This document shows, one piece after another, positions 28,370 to 37,134 of a stretch of DNA of 64,000 bases. Below the pieces are notes generated by a model. The model was not told the DNA's origin, searched no databases, and saw only the letters and a program-made list of their open reading frames with translations. Position 1 is the stretch's first letter; every line of letters starts with the position of its first letter. Where the stretch lies: NCBI RefSeq assembly GCF_014926405.1, contig NZ_JACXXJ020000005.1:749001-813000 (forward strand), in the 5' to 3' direction. The translations under genes were made by a program, and so were the position numbers. The stretch is from Agrobacterium vitis (lineage in GTDB: Bacteria > Pseudomonadota > Alphaproteobacteria > Rhizobiales > Rhizobiaceae).

Positions 28370-29944
28370 ATGCTTGATACCGCCGACCTTCCTGATGATG
28401 TCGCTGCCCTGAAGGCGATGCTGATCGCGGCGCAGGCACGCGAGGCAGGCAAAGATGCCCAGATTGCCCGCAAAGATGAGCGGATAGTACGGCTTGAGAA
28501 GCTGGTCGCGGCCTTCAAGCAGGCCGCCTTTGGCCGCAAGTCCGAGAGGACCGATCCCGACCAATTCGATCTGGCACTAGAAGACCTGGAAACAGCCATG
28601 GCAGCGATCCGTGCCGAGGATGAGGCGGACGCTCCTGCTGGAAACAGGATTAGCAAGCCACGTGCGATCAATCGTGGCTCCCTTCCAAAGCATCTTCCCC
28701 GTATCGAAGAGGTGATCGAGCCGGAAAGCCTGATCTGCGCCTGCGGAGGTTGCCTGCATTGCATCGGCGAGGATGTCTCCGAGCGTTTGGACGTCGTCCC
28801 GGCGCAGTTCCGCGTCCTCGTCACCCGCCGTCCCAAATATGCATGCCGTGCTTGCACCGACGGCGTCGTCCAGGCCCCAGCTCCAGCACGGCTGATCCAG
28901 GCAGGCCTGCCGACGGAAGCGACCGTCGCCCATGTGCTGGTTTCCAAATATGCCGATCACCTTCCGCTTTATCGACAGGCCCAGATCATCGGCCGCCAGG
29001 GCATCGATCTCGACCGCTCTACCCTTGCCGATTGGGTCGGCAGGGCAGCGTTCGAATTACGTCCCGTCTTCGATGCACTGATTGCCGACCTGAAGCGGTC
29101 AACCAAGCTGTTCATGGACGAGACCCGTGCTCCGGTGCTTGATCCCGGCTCGCGCAAAACCAAGACCGGATACTTCTGGGCGTTGGCACGGGATGATCGT
29201 GCATGGAATGGTGGTGCTCCGCCGGGCGTCGCCTTCACCTATGCTCCCGGTCGAGGAGGCATTCATGCCGAACGGATACTGCAGGGCTTCTCCGGCATCC
29301 TGCAGGTCGATGGGTATGCCGGATACAACAGACTGATCGCATCTGACCGTATCGATGCAGAAATTCGGCTTGCCTATTGCTGGGCACACGCACGTCGCAA
29401 GCTGGTCGAGATCACTCGAACCGGAGCAGCACCCATCGCCGAGGACGGCGTCAAACGGATCGGTGAACTGTATCGGATCGAGGGCGAATTGCGTGGCCTC
29501 GATCCTGAGGCTCGCCTCGCCGGGCGACAGGAACGGTCTGCGCCCCTGGTCGCCGACATGCATGCCTGGCTCGTCCATCACCGTGCCCGTATCGCGGTCA
29601 AGTCCCCAATCGGCGAGGCTCTGGCCTACATCGCCAAATACTGGGATGGCCTGAAGCTCTTCCTGTCTGACGGACGCATCGAGATTGACAACAATACCGT
29701 CGAGCGAACCATCCGGCCGATTGCTCTCAATCGCAAGAATGCACTTTTTGCCGGACATGACGCCGGGGCTGAGAACTGGGCGACTATCGCCTCGCTCATT
29801 GAGACCTGCAAGCTCAATGCAGTCGATCTGTTGGCCTATCTCACCACTACGCTTACTGCCATAGTCAACGACCACAGGCAAAGCCGGGTCGATGAGTTGC
29901 TGCCATGGAACCATCCGACCACGAACCTTAGTGATCGCCGATAA
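28370..29944 (+). CDS. tnpC: IS66 TnpC transposase
   Basis: 524 residues, full length. N-terminal coiled coil with the KRKSE-like AAFGRKSERTDPDQ, a zinc-binding domain (ICACGGCLHCIGEDV and later CRAC), and a DDE core: Asp in LFMDETRAPV (about 249), Asp in LQVDGYAGYN, and Glu in IEIDNNTVERTIRP. Catalyses strand transfer of the element. Confidence 0.95.
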   Translation: MLDTADLPDDVAALKAMLIAAQAREAGKDAQIARKDERIVRLEKLVAAFKQAAFGRKSERTDPDQFDLALEDLETAMAAIRAEDEADAPAGNRISKPRAINRGSLPKHLPRIEEVIEPESLICACGGCLHCIGEDVSERLDVVPAQFRVLVTRRPKYACRACTDGVVQAPAPARLIQAGLPTEATVAHVLVSKYADHLPLYRQAQIIGRQGIDLDRSTLADWVGRAAFELRPVFDALIADLKRSTKLFMDETRAPVLDPGSRKTKTGYFWALARDDRAWNGGAPPGVAFTYAPGRGGIHAERILQGFSGILQVDGYAGYNRLIASDRIDAEIRLAYCWAHARRKLVEITRTGAAPIAEDGVKRIGELYRIEGELRGLDPEARLAGRQERSAPLVADMHAWLVHHRARIAVKSPIGEALAYIAKYWDGLKLFLSDGRIEIDNNTVERTIRPIALNRKNALFAGHDAGAENWATIASLIETCKLNAVDLLAYLTTTLTAIVNDHRQSRVDELLPWNHPTTNLSDRR

Positions 29945-29955
29945 CGTAGCAACGC

Positions 29956-30180
29956 TCATCCGTTCCTTCTCAAAATGTCGTCCAAGACCTCCTCACCGAG
30001 GACGTCTTCGTTTCCGACAAAGCGAGATATCTCAATGTGGTCGTCGTCAAACACGGAGATTTCTACGCGCTCTCCGACAATCGTGGCCGTGATATCAATC
30101 GTGTCAGGGCGATACCGGCCGATAAAATAGTGAATCTTCGCATCATCGAGGCGACTCAAAACTTCGAATACCTTGGACAT
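29956..30180 (-). CDS. Passenger gene inside IS66: 74-residue conserved hypothetical
   Basis: Between tnpC and the right inverted repeat, convergent to tnpC. MSKVFEVLSRLDDAKIHYFI with a following alternating pattern (TIDITATIVGERVEISVFDD, IEISRFVG) looks like a compact alpha/beta fold with four strands. AGGAG lies about 11 bases before the ATG. I recall similar small proteins (…VPGERWEI…) scattered in proteobacteria without known function. It is not needed for transposition by any known IS66, so it is cargo. Confidence 0.65.
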   Translation of the reverse strand: MSKVFEVLSRLDDAKIHYFIGRYRPDTIDITATIVGERVEISVFDDDHIEISRFVGNEDVLGEEVLDDILRRNG

Positions 30181-30280
30181 CGATTAGAAGCTCCTCACAC
30201 CACGTAACGGAACGACTTTAGCTGCTCAGAAGATTATCTCAACGAGTTTGCTGCCAATGTGGGAGCGGAACATCGCTTAC

Positions 30281-30288
30281 GATGCACC
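30281..30288. repeat. IS66 target-site duplication, right copy
   Basis: GATGCACC, identical to 27457-27464. Confidence 0.9.
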
Positions 30289-30908
30289 ACGTCAACACCC
30301 GAGGTAAATGGCCATTTGAGCGGCCTTCAAACTATGTTCGAATCAACGTTTGGATATGCGATCCGGAATTTTCATTTTTCCGGTTCTGCGTTGTTGTCAG
30401 TCAGGCAGATGTGGAATTGGCGGGAATTTGCGAAATTTCATGGGAACAGGTGGGAGTGGTTGTTTCAAAAAGATATTTTGCCAATCGAACTGCGTCATTG
30501 CCTGGGTAAAATAAGCGGGATGGGCGTGTGATCTGGGCGTAAGCGTAGTTTATGACCAAACTTAACGTGTGCCTTCAAAAACCCTTCAGAGCAGGTGTGA
30601 CGTTTTTCAACGGATTGATATTGCAGGAACATTGCACCAGCGTAGGTCGCTACGCCTCGCCACATTTGCCGTTAAACTCAGACAGTAAAAATTTCGCGCC
30701 GGAATTATCCTTTGCGAGCCAAAAATGCATGGAAATGAATGACTTGTTCGATGCTGGCCATTGGAAGAAAATTTCACGGCGGACCTTCGGCTCCAGGCTA
30801 TACTGAAGCGCCGCTTAGGTTCCATATTTGCATCTTATCTGACAATCAGGCTCAAAATGGCGTCCATTGCCACGCCAGAAAGACGATGCGATCGCGTCTG
30901 CGGCTGGG
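30289..30908. other. Gene-poor low-GC stretch right of IS66
   Basis: A 75-codon plus-strand frame begins in the target duplication (30282-30509; segment RPSNYVRINVWICDPEFSFF) and has protein-like composition but no ribosome site. It may be the remains of a gene. The rest shows no coding signal. Confidence 0.35.
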
Positions 30909-31193
30909 TTATTCGTCGTCAGAGGTTGTGAAGGCGCCAAGATGGAGTTCTCTGTTTGCGCTTCGACCAAGGACCTCGAAATGAACGGTGGTTTTAACGC
31001 GCTTGTAGGAGCAAACCGGCCTTCCGCCATCCTCAAGCGATCGCGCCATCATATAGTGGCCAAGACTTCGAAATGGCATGTCACGGTAAGTGCCAGGCTT
31101 GACTGGCACGATACCGCCTCCGAAATAACCGACCGGGATGCCATCGTAAGAAAAGATCTGGTTTGCGTTATCATCGAACGGCAGTTTTTCCAT
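30909..31193 (-). CDS. Hypothetical 94-residue protein
   Basis: Starts MEKLPFDDNANQIFSYDGIP with a further in-frame ATG 10 codons upstream. Composition and periodicity are protein-like (GYFGGGIVPVKPGTYRDMPF, then a basic region and an acidic tail). No membrane segment, no recognised family. The ribosome site is weak. Alone in the island. Confidence 0.45.
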   Translation of the reverse strand: MEKLPFDDNANQIFSYDGIPVGYFGGGIVPVKPGTYRDMPFRSLGHYMMARSLEDGGRPVCSYKRVKTTVHFEVLGRSANRELHLGAFTTSDDE

Positions 31194-31300
31194 CTGACGT
31201 AAGCTAGTGGAGCGACAACGCACTTCAATGCTTCTGATAGCGGGGTGATCTGACCTTATTTGGGGGTACCAGTCTCGCTAGTGCTCCGAGGACCTGAGAA

Positions 31301-31441
31301 TCAGTGCCAGAACAACAGCAGACCAATCCCGACGACAACAGGCACAATCCACCCGTAATTCTTGATGCGTTTTTCGATCTTGGTTTTTGCCGGCGCCGCC
31401 CCGAACAGGCTGCCGATGATCATTTCGATGAATGTGCCCAT
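31301..31441 (-). CDS. Small membrane peptide, 46 residues
   Basis: MGTFIEMIIGSLFGAAPAKT, then a basic stretch KIEKRIKNYG and a hydrophobic C-terminal helix WIVPVVVGIGLLLFW. A degenerate second copy with the same N-terminus (MTFIDMIKGNLSAAAPAKTK) and upstream DNA lies at 33437-33550. Duplication and conservation of the reading frame argue that it was once a real gene. Function unknown; the shape resembles small toxins or holin-like peptides. Confidence 0.5.
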   Translation of the reverse strand: MGTFIEMIIGSLFGAAPAKTKIEKRIKNYGWIVPVVVGIGLLLFWH

Positions 31442-31494
31442 GCTGACCAATTTAGCAGCGACGCATCCTTGATCAAGGCGAAGGGAGTTTGAGA
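31377..31494. repeat. Direct repeat, left copy (small membrane peptide locus)
   Basis: Aligns over about 118 bases with 33488-33600, with scattered mismatches. Both contain TTGGTTTTTGC, GATGAATGT/CAATGAATGT and CAGCGACGCAT. It covers the first half of the small ORF and its upstream region. Confidence 0.7.
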
Positions 31495-31857
31495 CGTGTT
31501 TTAAAGGGAGATTAAGTGAGTGGTCATGACGTTGTGCCGCTATGCCGGTTCAAATTTCGACCTTATCTAATGTCGGAGCCGATTTAGAAAGTATTCCATA
31601 TTGGACTATTGTCTTATTTTGAAGCCGGTTTTCGTGGGCCAGCTGCTTCGGCAGGGGCATCATGTCTTCGACATCGGAAGTGTTGGCCTAGAAGAGGCCA
31701 TGAAGAGTGTTCGCGATATCAAGGAGACCCCGGTCCTGCCGCCGGTAATCAGCATCAACTGCCCCCTTCGAATATCAGTTCGCCAAGGTTGCCCAAATCG
31801 GTCATTTCTGTATAGGGATTTCCATCACCGAGTGGAGCGCGGGCCGACCAGCCGCGG
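31442..31857. other. Intergenic, no intact gene
   Basis: The plus strand has a short protein-like frame (about 31600-31770, GQLLRQGHHVFDIGSVGLEE) without start or family, perhaps a gene remnant. Confidence 0.35.
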
Positions 31858-32673
31858 CTATTCCTCGATATGGTTACAATCAGATATGATAAGTCGCTTT
31901 ACTATGCCGTTTGACGACTCGACTTTTCTGGCCTCGATCTCGAGTTTCTTCTTTGTGTCGAGATTGCTTCCGTGAAGGGACCAGCTTAGCAACCCTCGCT
32001 TTCCCTCGGGGAAATCGATGCTACGCTTGAACGGAACGATTATACCGAACGAGTCGATGAACGCTCGACCGTTAGGAGATACGGAATTGAAGCGTGTGAT
32101 ATTTCCGGTGAAAATCTGGGGAAATGCGTCCGTAGACCGCGTATTGACCCAAAGACTTGTCTCCTGATCAAACTCGACAAGCTGTTCCCCCCGAGGTCTT
32201 TGAACAGATACTTCAGTTACTCCGCCTTCGGATATTACGCGGTGAGCTCTCTGTAAGCTGCCTTCCAGATGTTCAGCCAAGTCATCGAAAAAGGGCTTAT
32301 CCGGACCAATCAAGCTGTCGACATATGCAGTCTTGGGCGCGGTAGGCGTCCGGCCTACTGCCTGATTGAAAGCAAATGTAATAAAATCATAGAAAGTTGG
32401 GGCGTTGACCGTTACGCCTTTGGGTTTCCGAGTAATGACTGTCGTGAAGTCAGCTATAAAACTGCCCTGCCGTGCTGGCCGCATATAGACTTTTGCGTTC
32501 TTCAGTGCCGTCGAGTAGTTTGTGATATCCTGGTTGATATAGGCATTCGTCGCAATTTGAAGCGCCTGTGCAAAGCCATGTAAAGACGTAGATCCGTCAT
32601 ATGCATCAAGCATATGATGATTCGCGTCACCGCCGCTAAAGTGTAAACGCAGACTAAAACTTTCTTCAGTCAT
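31858..32673 (-). CDS. Unrecognised 271-residue protein, divergent from a membrane-protein gene
   Basis: Starts MTEESFSLRLHFSGGDANHH. An in-frame upstream start at 32793 would overlap the divergent gene and is less likely. AAGGGG precedes the ATG. The N-terminal segment with HHMLDAYDGSTSLHGFAQAL and the later FYDFITFAFNQAVG look like a conserved family of uncharacterised proteins; I cannot name it with confidence. No membrane segments. Its pairing with the divergent membrane gene inside a duplicated-border island suggests a two-gene accessory unit. Confidence 0.7.
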   Translation of the reverse strand: MTEESFSLRLHFSGGDANHHMLDAYDGSTSLHGFAQALQIATNAYINQDITNYSTALKNAKVYMRPARQGSFIADFTTVITRKPKGVTVNAPTFYDFITFAFNQAVGRTPTAPKTAYVDSLIGPDKPFFDDLAEHLEGSLQRAHRVISEGGVTEVSVQRPRGEQLVEFDQETSLWVNTRSTDAFPQIFTGNITRFNSVSPNGRAFIDSFGIIVPFKRSIDFPEGKRGLLSWSLHGSNLDTKKKLEIEARKVESSNGIVKRLIISDCNHIEE

Positions 32674-32746
32674 CCCCAACCCCTTGCTAATAACAACCAG
32701 GACGGTAATAAACCTATTTGGAAAAATCAACTCACGCGGCAATCGA

Positions 32747-33463
32747 ATGATTGAATTCATTAGAAAATCTTTTGTGTCTGCATCCGAACTCATAAAACCT
32801 GAACCGAAGTTCGGAAGCTACTGGATCAACCTTCTTTTCGACTGGCAAACGCTTGCAGCCGCCATTTTGGCCGGCGTCCCAGCAACCGTAGGCGCTTACC
32901 TATTGTGGAGACAAATCGAGATTCAGCGGCTTGAGCTCGGACGTGTCCGACGGAAAGAAGAAATGAGCGCCCGTATCCAATTAATTCCGGTGCTGGCTTT
33001 ACTAACGAGATATTACAAAAGCTGCATCACTCCGATTATGGATGGCTCTTACGTACTGGTGGATGTTCCGGATCAATCGCTGGCAGTGCTTATGTTGTCT
33101 GCGCCTACGTTGGACGACAAGGTGTTTCGACACATTCAAAGTCTGATTGTGGAATTTCACATTTTTACGTCTCGGTATCATTCAACCTCTGGACCACTTG
33201 CCAACGGCTTGCAAGAGATCATCCTAGTTGACCTTGGGCGACTTCACTCTGCAACTAACGCTCTATATCCGTACGCGCGCTTCGAAACCGATACCGTTGA
33301 GCCAGCAGCATCGACGAAAAATACTATTCGCGATGCCATCAAGAACCTGATCTCTGTCACGAACCGTCCGGTCAGCGAAAATGACATCAAACTGATCGGG
33401 CGAGCTCTTGACGTCCGATTTCCTCCCAAAACGTCTTCAATGATACCCAATGTTGAGGCTTGA
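32747..33463 (+). CDS. Single-pass membrane protein, hypothetical
   Basis: 238 residues from MIEFIRKSFVSASELIKPEP. The frame is open 21 codons upstream, across the promoter of the divergent gene. One strong membrane segment (LAAAILAGVPATVGAYLLW, about 37-56), then a helical, probably coiled segment RQIEIQRLELGRVRRKEEM and a mostly helical cytoplasmic domain. Similar short-anchor proteins are common in rhizobia without known function. Confidence 0.7.
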   Translation: MIEFIRKSFVSASELIKPEPKFGSYWINLLFDWQTLAAAILAGVPATVGAYLLWRQIEIQRLELGRVRRKEEMSARIQLIPVLALLTRYYKSCITPIMDGSYVLVDVPDQSLAVLMLSAPTLDDKVFRHIQSLIVEFHIFTSRYHSTSGPLANGLQEIILVDLGRLHSATNALYPYARFETDTVEPAASTKNTIRDAIKNLISVTNRPVSENDIKLIGRALDVRFPPKTSSMIPNVEA

Positions 33464-33550
33464 ATCGGCGACGGCTATCGCCTTCCCAGCTTTGGTTTTT
33501 GCTGGTGCCGCTGCGGACAGGTTACCTTTTATCATGTCAATGAATGTCAT
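33437..33550 (-). pseudogene. Degenerate copy of the 46-residue membrane peptide
   Basis: Reads MTFIDMIKGNLSAAAPAKTK, matching the N-terminus of the peptide at 31301-31441, then diverges and stops after 37 codons without the C-terminal hydrophobic helix. Overlaps the 3' end of the preceding gene on the other strand. Confidence 0.6.
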
Positions 33551-33600
33551 CCCGACTACTTTGCAGCGACGCATGCTTAATCTAGACAAGCGAATTTGAG
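33488..33600. repeat. Direct repeat, right copy (small membrane peptide locus)
   Basis: Counterpart of 31377-31494, about 2.1 kb away in the same orientation. The two copies bracket the divergent gene pair at 31858-33463. Confidence 0.7.
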
Positions 33601-33707
33601 AAGCATTCGAAAGCCGTCCTTTTTGCGGCTGTACATCGCCGCGTGCGCAACCGATAGTTTACGTTTAGGTGGTAGTGGTCGATACGACTTATAAACAAGA
33701 GATCACC

Positions 33708-36251
33708 ATGTCATTTGAACGCTCCCGCTTATTTTCCGAATCGTTTTTGCAGGACCGCCCCGGAATAGATTCCAATGAGCAGGAACGTTTTAAAGGATAT
33801 TTTTTGGCAATGAGGGCGCGAGTCGAGCCCCTTGTCGCTCGAGTGCTCCGGGATATGCCCGAATACACCGTTCACGATATAACCCATCTTGACGCATTAT
33901 GGGAAACTGCAAGTTTGGTTGCCGCTGATGATCTTTGGCTAAATCCGGCTGAAGCGTTTGTATTTGGCGGCGCTATTCTTCTTCATGACGCATCGATGAC
34001 GATTGCTGCTTATCCGGGTGGCATAGATGATTTAAAGATGTTGCTCGAATGGCGGGATTTTGCTGCGCTGTTTAAAGCGCAAAACGGATACGTTCCTGAC
34101 GACAAGTTTGTGCTGACGAATGTTCTAAGAATACTTCATGCAAGGCATGCAGAGGAGTTAGCAGGTCAATCTTGGCCAAGCCCGAGTGGCGGTGCGAGGG
34201 AGTATTTGATTGAGACAAGTGAAATAAGACAATACTACGGACCGACAATTGGCAAAATAGCCTACAGCCACTGGTGGCCCATTTCTCAAGTTCAAGCAAA
34301 ATTAAGCGGTCACCTTGGGCCTATGCCGCCGTTCACTCAATATAGCGTCGACAGACTGAAGTTGGCTAGTCTTCTGCGGGTTGCGGACGCAATACATTTA
34401 GATAGGCGTAGAGCGCCACCATTCGTCCGGGCGTTAGATCGTCCAAAGGGATATTCTGACCTGCATTGGATTTTCCAAAGCAGGTTGGGGTTTCCTCGTG
34501 TCGAGGGAGACGCCCTGCAGTTCTCTGCGGGCGAAGCCTGCCCTGTAGAAGAGTCTGAGAGTTGGTGGCTTGGATATGATGCGCTGACTCTAGCTGACCG
34601 GGAATTAAGAGAAACAGATTTACTTTTAAAAGATGCGGGGCATTCGGGGCTTAGGGTTCGCAGAGTGAAAGGTGTTCAAAATCCCTCTGATCTTGCTCAT
34701 GATGTCCCTGTTGTCGGCTGGAAGCCCGTAAACTCGCCTTTTCATATTTCTGATGTTCCACGGATAATTTCTATATTCGGGGGAGAGAAGCTCTACGGGA
34801 GTGAGTGGTACGCCCCGCTTCGAGAACTTATTCAAAATGCCGCTGATGCCATCCAAGCTCGAAGACTGTTGCAATCTCTCGATGGCATTGGTGTCATAGA
34901 CGTCACATTGGAAGATCGCGACGACGGTAGTTGGCTAATTGTAGAAGATGATGGCGTCGGCATGTCAGAAACTGTGCTGACGCAAAATCTTGTCGATTTC
35001 GGAAGCTCGTTATGGCGGACAACCGCAGTTAATGGAGAATTCCCCGGACTCGCGGCGAACGGTATGAATGCTGTAGGCCGGTTTGGCATCGGGTTCTTTT
35101 CAGTTTTTATGATCGCCAAAGACGTAAACGTTGTTACGCGTCGATATGATCAAGCCTCTTCCAGCGCGCTCAAGTTATCGTTCAATAATGGCTTCAACTC
35201 GCGTCCAATTTTAATGGTAGCCGGAAATGTGGAAACGCCAAAAAACGGTGGAACGCGTATCGAACTTAAATTACTAGGGAATCCTCAAGGCGAAGACAAA
35301 TTTAAATTCGTAGTTGATGGTAATATTCGTAACAGTGAAAAATCTTCTGGGTCTATTTTTGAATATAATATGGCTCCCTCTGATCTTTGTCAGCTTATAA
35401 AGGAGATTGCTCCTTGTAGTGAAAGCCGCATTCGCGTCACAGTAAAAAATCAGACAGACATTGTGGTTGAGGCAAATGATTGGCTCACGATTGATCCTCT
35501 GTCGCTCTATGGGCGGATTTCTGATGATATACCAACTCATCTTTCCAAAAATATTAACAAACTTATGAGGCCTATTCGAGATACATCAGGTAATGTTATT
35601 GGTAGGGCGGCGATATGGCCATCTATTGGATATAGCAAGCAATCTGGTGTTTTGGTCTCAGGAGGGTTCCGCATTCAGAGCGTATCACATTTAGCGGGTG
35701 TGCTACTTGGTGAGGTTCAAACTGCAGCACGGAGCAGTGGTACTGCAATAATCGATAATGCTGAGATAAAGGAATGGGCGGCCGAGCAGTCTAATTTGAT
35801 TTTAAAATGTGACATCTCTGATGAGAGACGTGCATTGATGGCTGAGGTGATATTAGAGCTCGGAGGAGACATCAACCGTCTGCCAATTGTTCAGCGTGAT
35901 GGAAAATGGTATAATGAAATACAACTCGCTAAATTATTTAGGAGTTTGGATGAAGTTACTTTTCATTTGGGGGATGTGATTTATGATGATGATGACGATA
36001 CATCCAGTTCAGCATTTGAAAACAATTTTGAGATTGACGACCAGGTTTTTTTCATACCGACTTTATCTAATAATTTTGGCGTTAGTCGGAGTAGAGTGGG
36101 CAGAAATCGGCGATCACAACTTGAATCAATATTCGTAAAAACGTTGGCTAAATCCTGGAAAATCGAAGCGACAGTTTCAGAAGATTGGACAGTTGTAGGT
36201 AAAGTCGGTTATACTGATATTTTGCGCCACACAACTACTTTTGCAAAGTGA
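33708..36251 (+). CDS. HD-domain plus Hsp90-like GHKL ATPase protein (conflict/defence type)
   Basis: 847 residues from MSFERSRLFSESFLQDRPGI; weak AAGAG site. N-terminal HD-type phosphohydrolase region (His in YTVHDITHLD about 55-60, HD pair in ILLHDAS about 92, and LLRVADAIHLD about 225), then an Hsp90/HtpG-type ATPase (about 355-520): N-box RELIQNAADAI (about 375-385), VEDDGVGM (about 412) and GRFGIGFFSVF (about 457). The C-terminal 300 residues are unassigned. HD + Hsp90-like fusions are known mainly from bacterial biological-conflict loci, so antiphage function is inferred. AT-rich coding, unlike the core genes. Its stop abuts the left end of the prophage. Confidence 0.8.
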   Translation: MSFERSRLFSESFLQDRPGIDSNEQERFKGYFLAMRARVEPLVARVLRDMPEYTVHDITHLDALWETASLVAADDLWLNPAEAFVFGGAILLHDASMTIAAYPGGIDDLKMLLEWRDFAALFKAQNGYVPDDKFVLTNVLRILHARHAEELAGQSWPSPSGGAREYLIETSEIRQYYGPTIGKIAYSHWWPISQVQAKLSGHLGPMPPFTQYSVDRLKLASLLRVADAIHLDRRRAPPFVRALDRPKGYSDLHWIFQSRLGFPRVEGDALQFSAGEACPVEESESWWLGYDALTLADRELRETDLLLKDAGHSGLRVRRVKGVQNPSDLAHDVPVVGWKPVNSPFHISDVPRIISIFGGEKLYGSEWYAPLRELIQNAADAIQARRLLQSLDGIGVIDVTLEDRDDGSWLIVEDDGVGMSETVLTQNLVDFGSSLWRTTAVNGEFPGLAANGMNAVGRFGIGFFSVFMIAKDVNVVTRRYDQASSSALKLSFNNGFNSRPILMVAGNVETPKNGGTRIELKLLGNPQGEDKFKFVVDGNIRNSEKSSGSIFEYNMAPSDLCQLIKEIAPCSESRIRVTVKNQTDIVVEANDWLTIDPLSLYGRISDDIPTHLSKNINKLMRPIRDTSGNVIGRAAIWPSIGYSKQSGVLVSGGFRIQSVSHLAGVLLGEVQTAARSSGTAIIDNAEIKEWAAEQSNLILKCDISDERRALMAEVILELGGDINRLPIVQRDGKWYNEIQLAKLFRSLDEVTFHLGDVIYDDDDDTSSSAFENNFEIDDQVFFIPTLSNNFGVSRSRVGRNRRSQLESIFVKTLAKSWKIEATVSEDWTVVGKVGYTDILRHTTTFAK

Positions 36252-36311
36252 CATGAGTTTGGCGGCGGTAAAGCCCGTAATCATCTCTGTTAGATTTAGT
36301 TATAACGCCAA
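36252..36311. other. Probable left end of the Mu-like prophage
   Basis: In Mu-like phages the genome begins 5'-TG just outside the leftward repressor gene. Between the host gene stop (36251) and the repressor stop (36312) there are TG starts at 36249 and 36255 and short direct motifs (GGTAA/CGTAA, GTTAGATTTAGTTATAA) that might be transposase sites. The exact end needs the right terminus or an empty-site comparison. Confidence 0.45.
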
Positions 36312-37007
36312 TCACGGTGGATGCCCCACAAAAATCACCCGTCCAACAACTGCCAGATCCTCAACCCGGTTCGCGTCGAACGTCTCCACCGGATACTTCC
36401 CGGCCGTGTTGTCTGAGATCAGGTCTAGTCTTCCGTCCATTCGCCAGTTTGCGCGTTTGACCAGGACGGCGTTGCCGACGCTGAAGACGTAGATGCGGCC
36501 GTGGTCGACGGTGGTTTGGCTGGCGTCGACGATGAGGAGGGCGTTGTCGGGGATGGTGGGCAGCATGCTGTCGCCGGTGGACCACATGAGGAAGCAGTGG
36601 TCAGGGGCGCCGCCGAGATCTCGGAGGAATTTTCGCTCGAATGCTGTTTCGCTGGTTGGCATCTGGTTGACAGGGAGGAGGCCAGTTCCGGCTGAAGCGC
36701 AGACATCGTATTGGGGCATCATGACGAAGTCGGGTTTAACGACCTCGGGCAGCTCAATTTGTGAGGTGTTGGCAAACATGGCGCCATTGCCGGTGATCAG
36801 CCAGCTCAGATTGACCCCAAACAGGTCGTTGTAAGCGCTTAAGAGCGTCATATTGGGTTCGCTCACGCCGCGCTCGTAAGTTCCCAAGGTATCGGCAGGA
36901 ATCCCAAGAAGCTCCGCGAAGCTCTTCCTATTGTCATGCCCTATCGCTTTCCGGACATCCGTAAGCCTTTGGCCGAGCGGTGTTTTTATGTTTTCTGGAC
37001 GCGCCAT
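36312..37007 (-). CDS. Phage repressor, HTH + S24 (LexA-like) peptidase
   Basis: 231 residues. N-terminal XRE helix-turn-helix (GQRLTDVRKAIGHDNRKSFA then ELLGIPADTLGTYERG, about residues 12-47) and a C-terminal S24 domain with the catalytic Ser in GDSMLPTI and Lys in AVLVKRANW. Should maintain lysogeny and undergo RecA-stimulated self-cleavage, so induction by DNA damage is expected, unlike classical Mu c. Divergent from ner, with two operator-like repeats in between. Confidence 0.93.
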   Translation of the reverse strand: MARPENIKTPLGQRLTDVRKAIGHDNRKSFAELLGIPADTLGTYERGVSEPNMTLLSAYNDLFGVNLSWLITGNGAMFANTSQIELPEVVKPDFVMMPQYDVCASAGTGLLPVNQMPTSETAFERKFLRDLGGAPDHCFLMWSTGDSMLPTIPDNALLIVDASQTTVDHGRIYVFSVGNAVLVKRANWRMDGRLDLISDNTAGKYPVETFDANRVEDLAVVGRVIFVGHPP

Positions 37008-37013
37008 GCCATT

Positions 37014-37054
37014 AAACGAAGAAATATCGTTTACAAAACGATGAAACTTCGTTA
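37014..37054. promoter_or_regulatory. Paired phage operators between repressor and ner
   Basis: AAACGA-N7-TCGTTT at 37014-37032 and AAACGA-N7-TCGTTA at 37036-37054, two matching inverted repeats 22 bp apart centre to centre. They overlap a possible rightward promoter TTACAA (37031)-N16-TATCCT (37053). Expected binding sites for the repressor and/or Ner. Confidence 0.75.
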
Positions 37055-37134
37055 TCCTCTCTATAAATACAGATCAAATCACCCATGAAAAAGGAGGCCA
37101 GTCAGGGCCTCCCCGTTCACAACGAGGAACTATT

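Larger units (their letters stand above)
27465..30280 (+). mobile_element. Complete IS66-family insertion sequence, 2816 bp
   Basis: Terminal inverted repeats beginning GTAACCGGTG (left) and GTAAGCGATG (right, read inward) match at 21 of 26 positions. An 8-bp direct duplication GATGCACC flanks it, the size normal for IS66. It carries tnpA, tnpB and tnpC in order plus an extra small minus-strand gene at the right end. All three transposition genes are open, so it is probably active or recently so. Confidence 0.93.
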
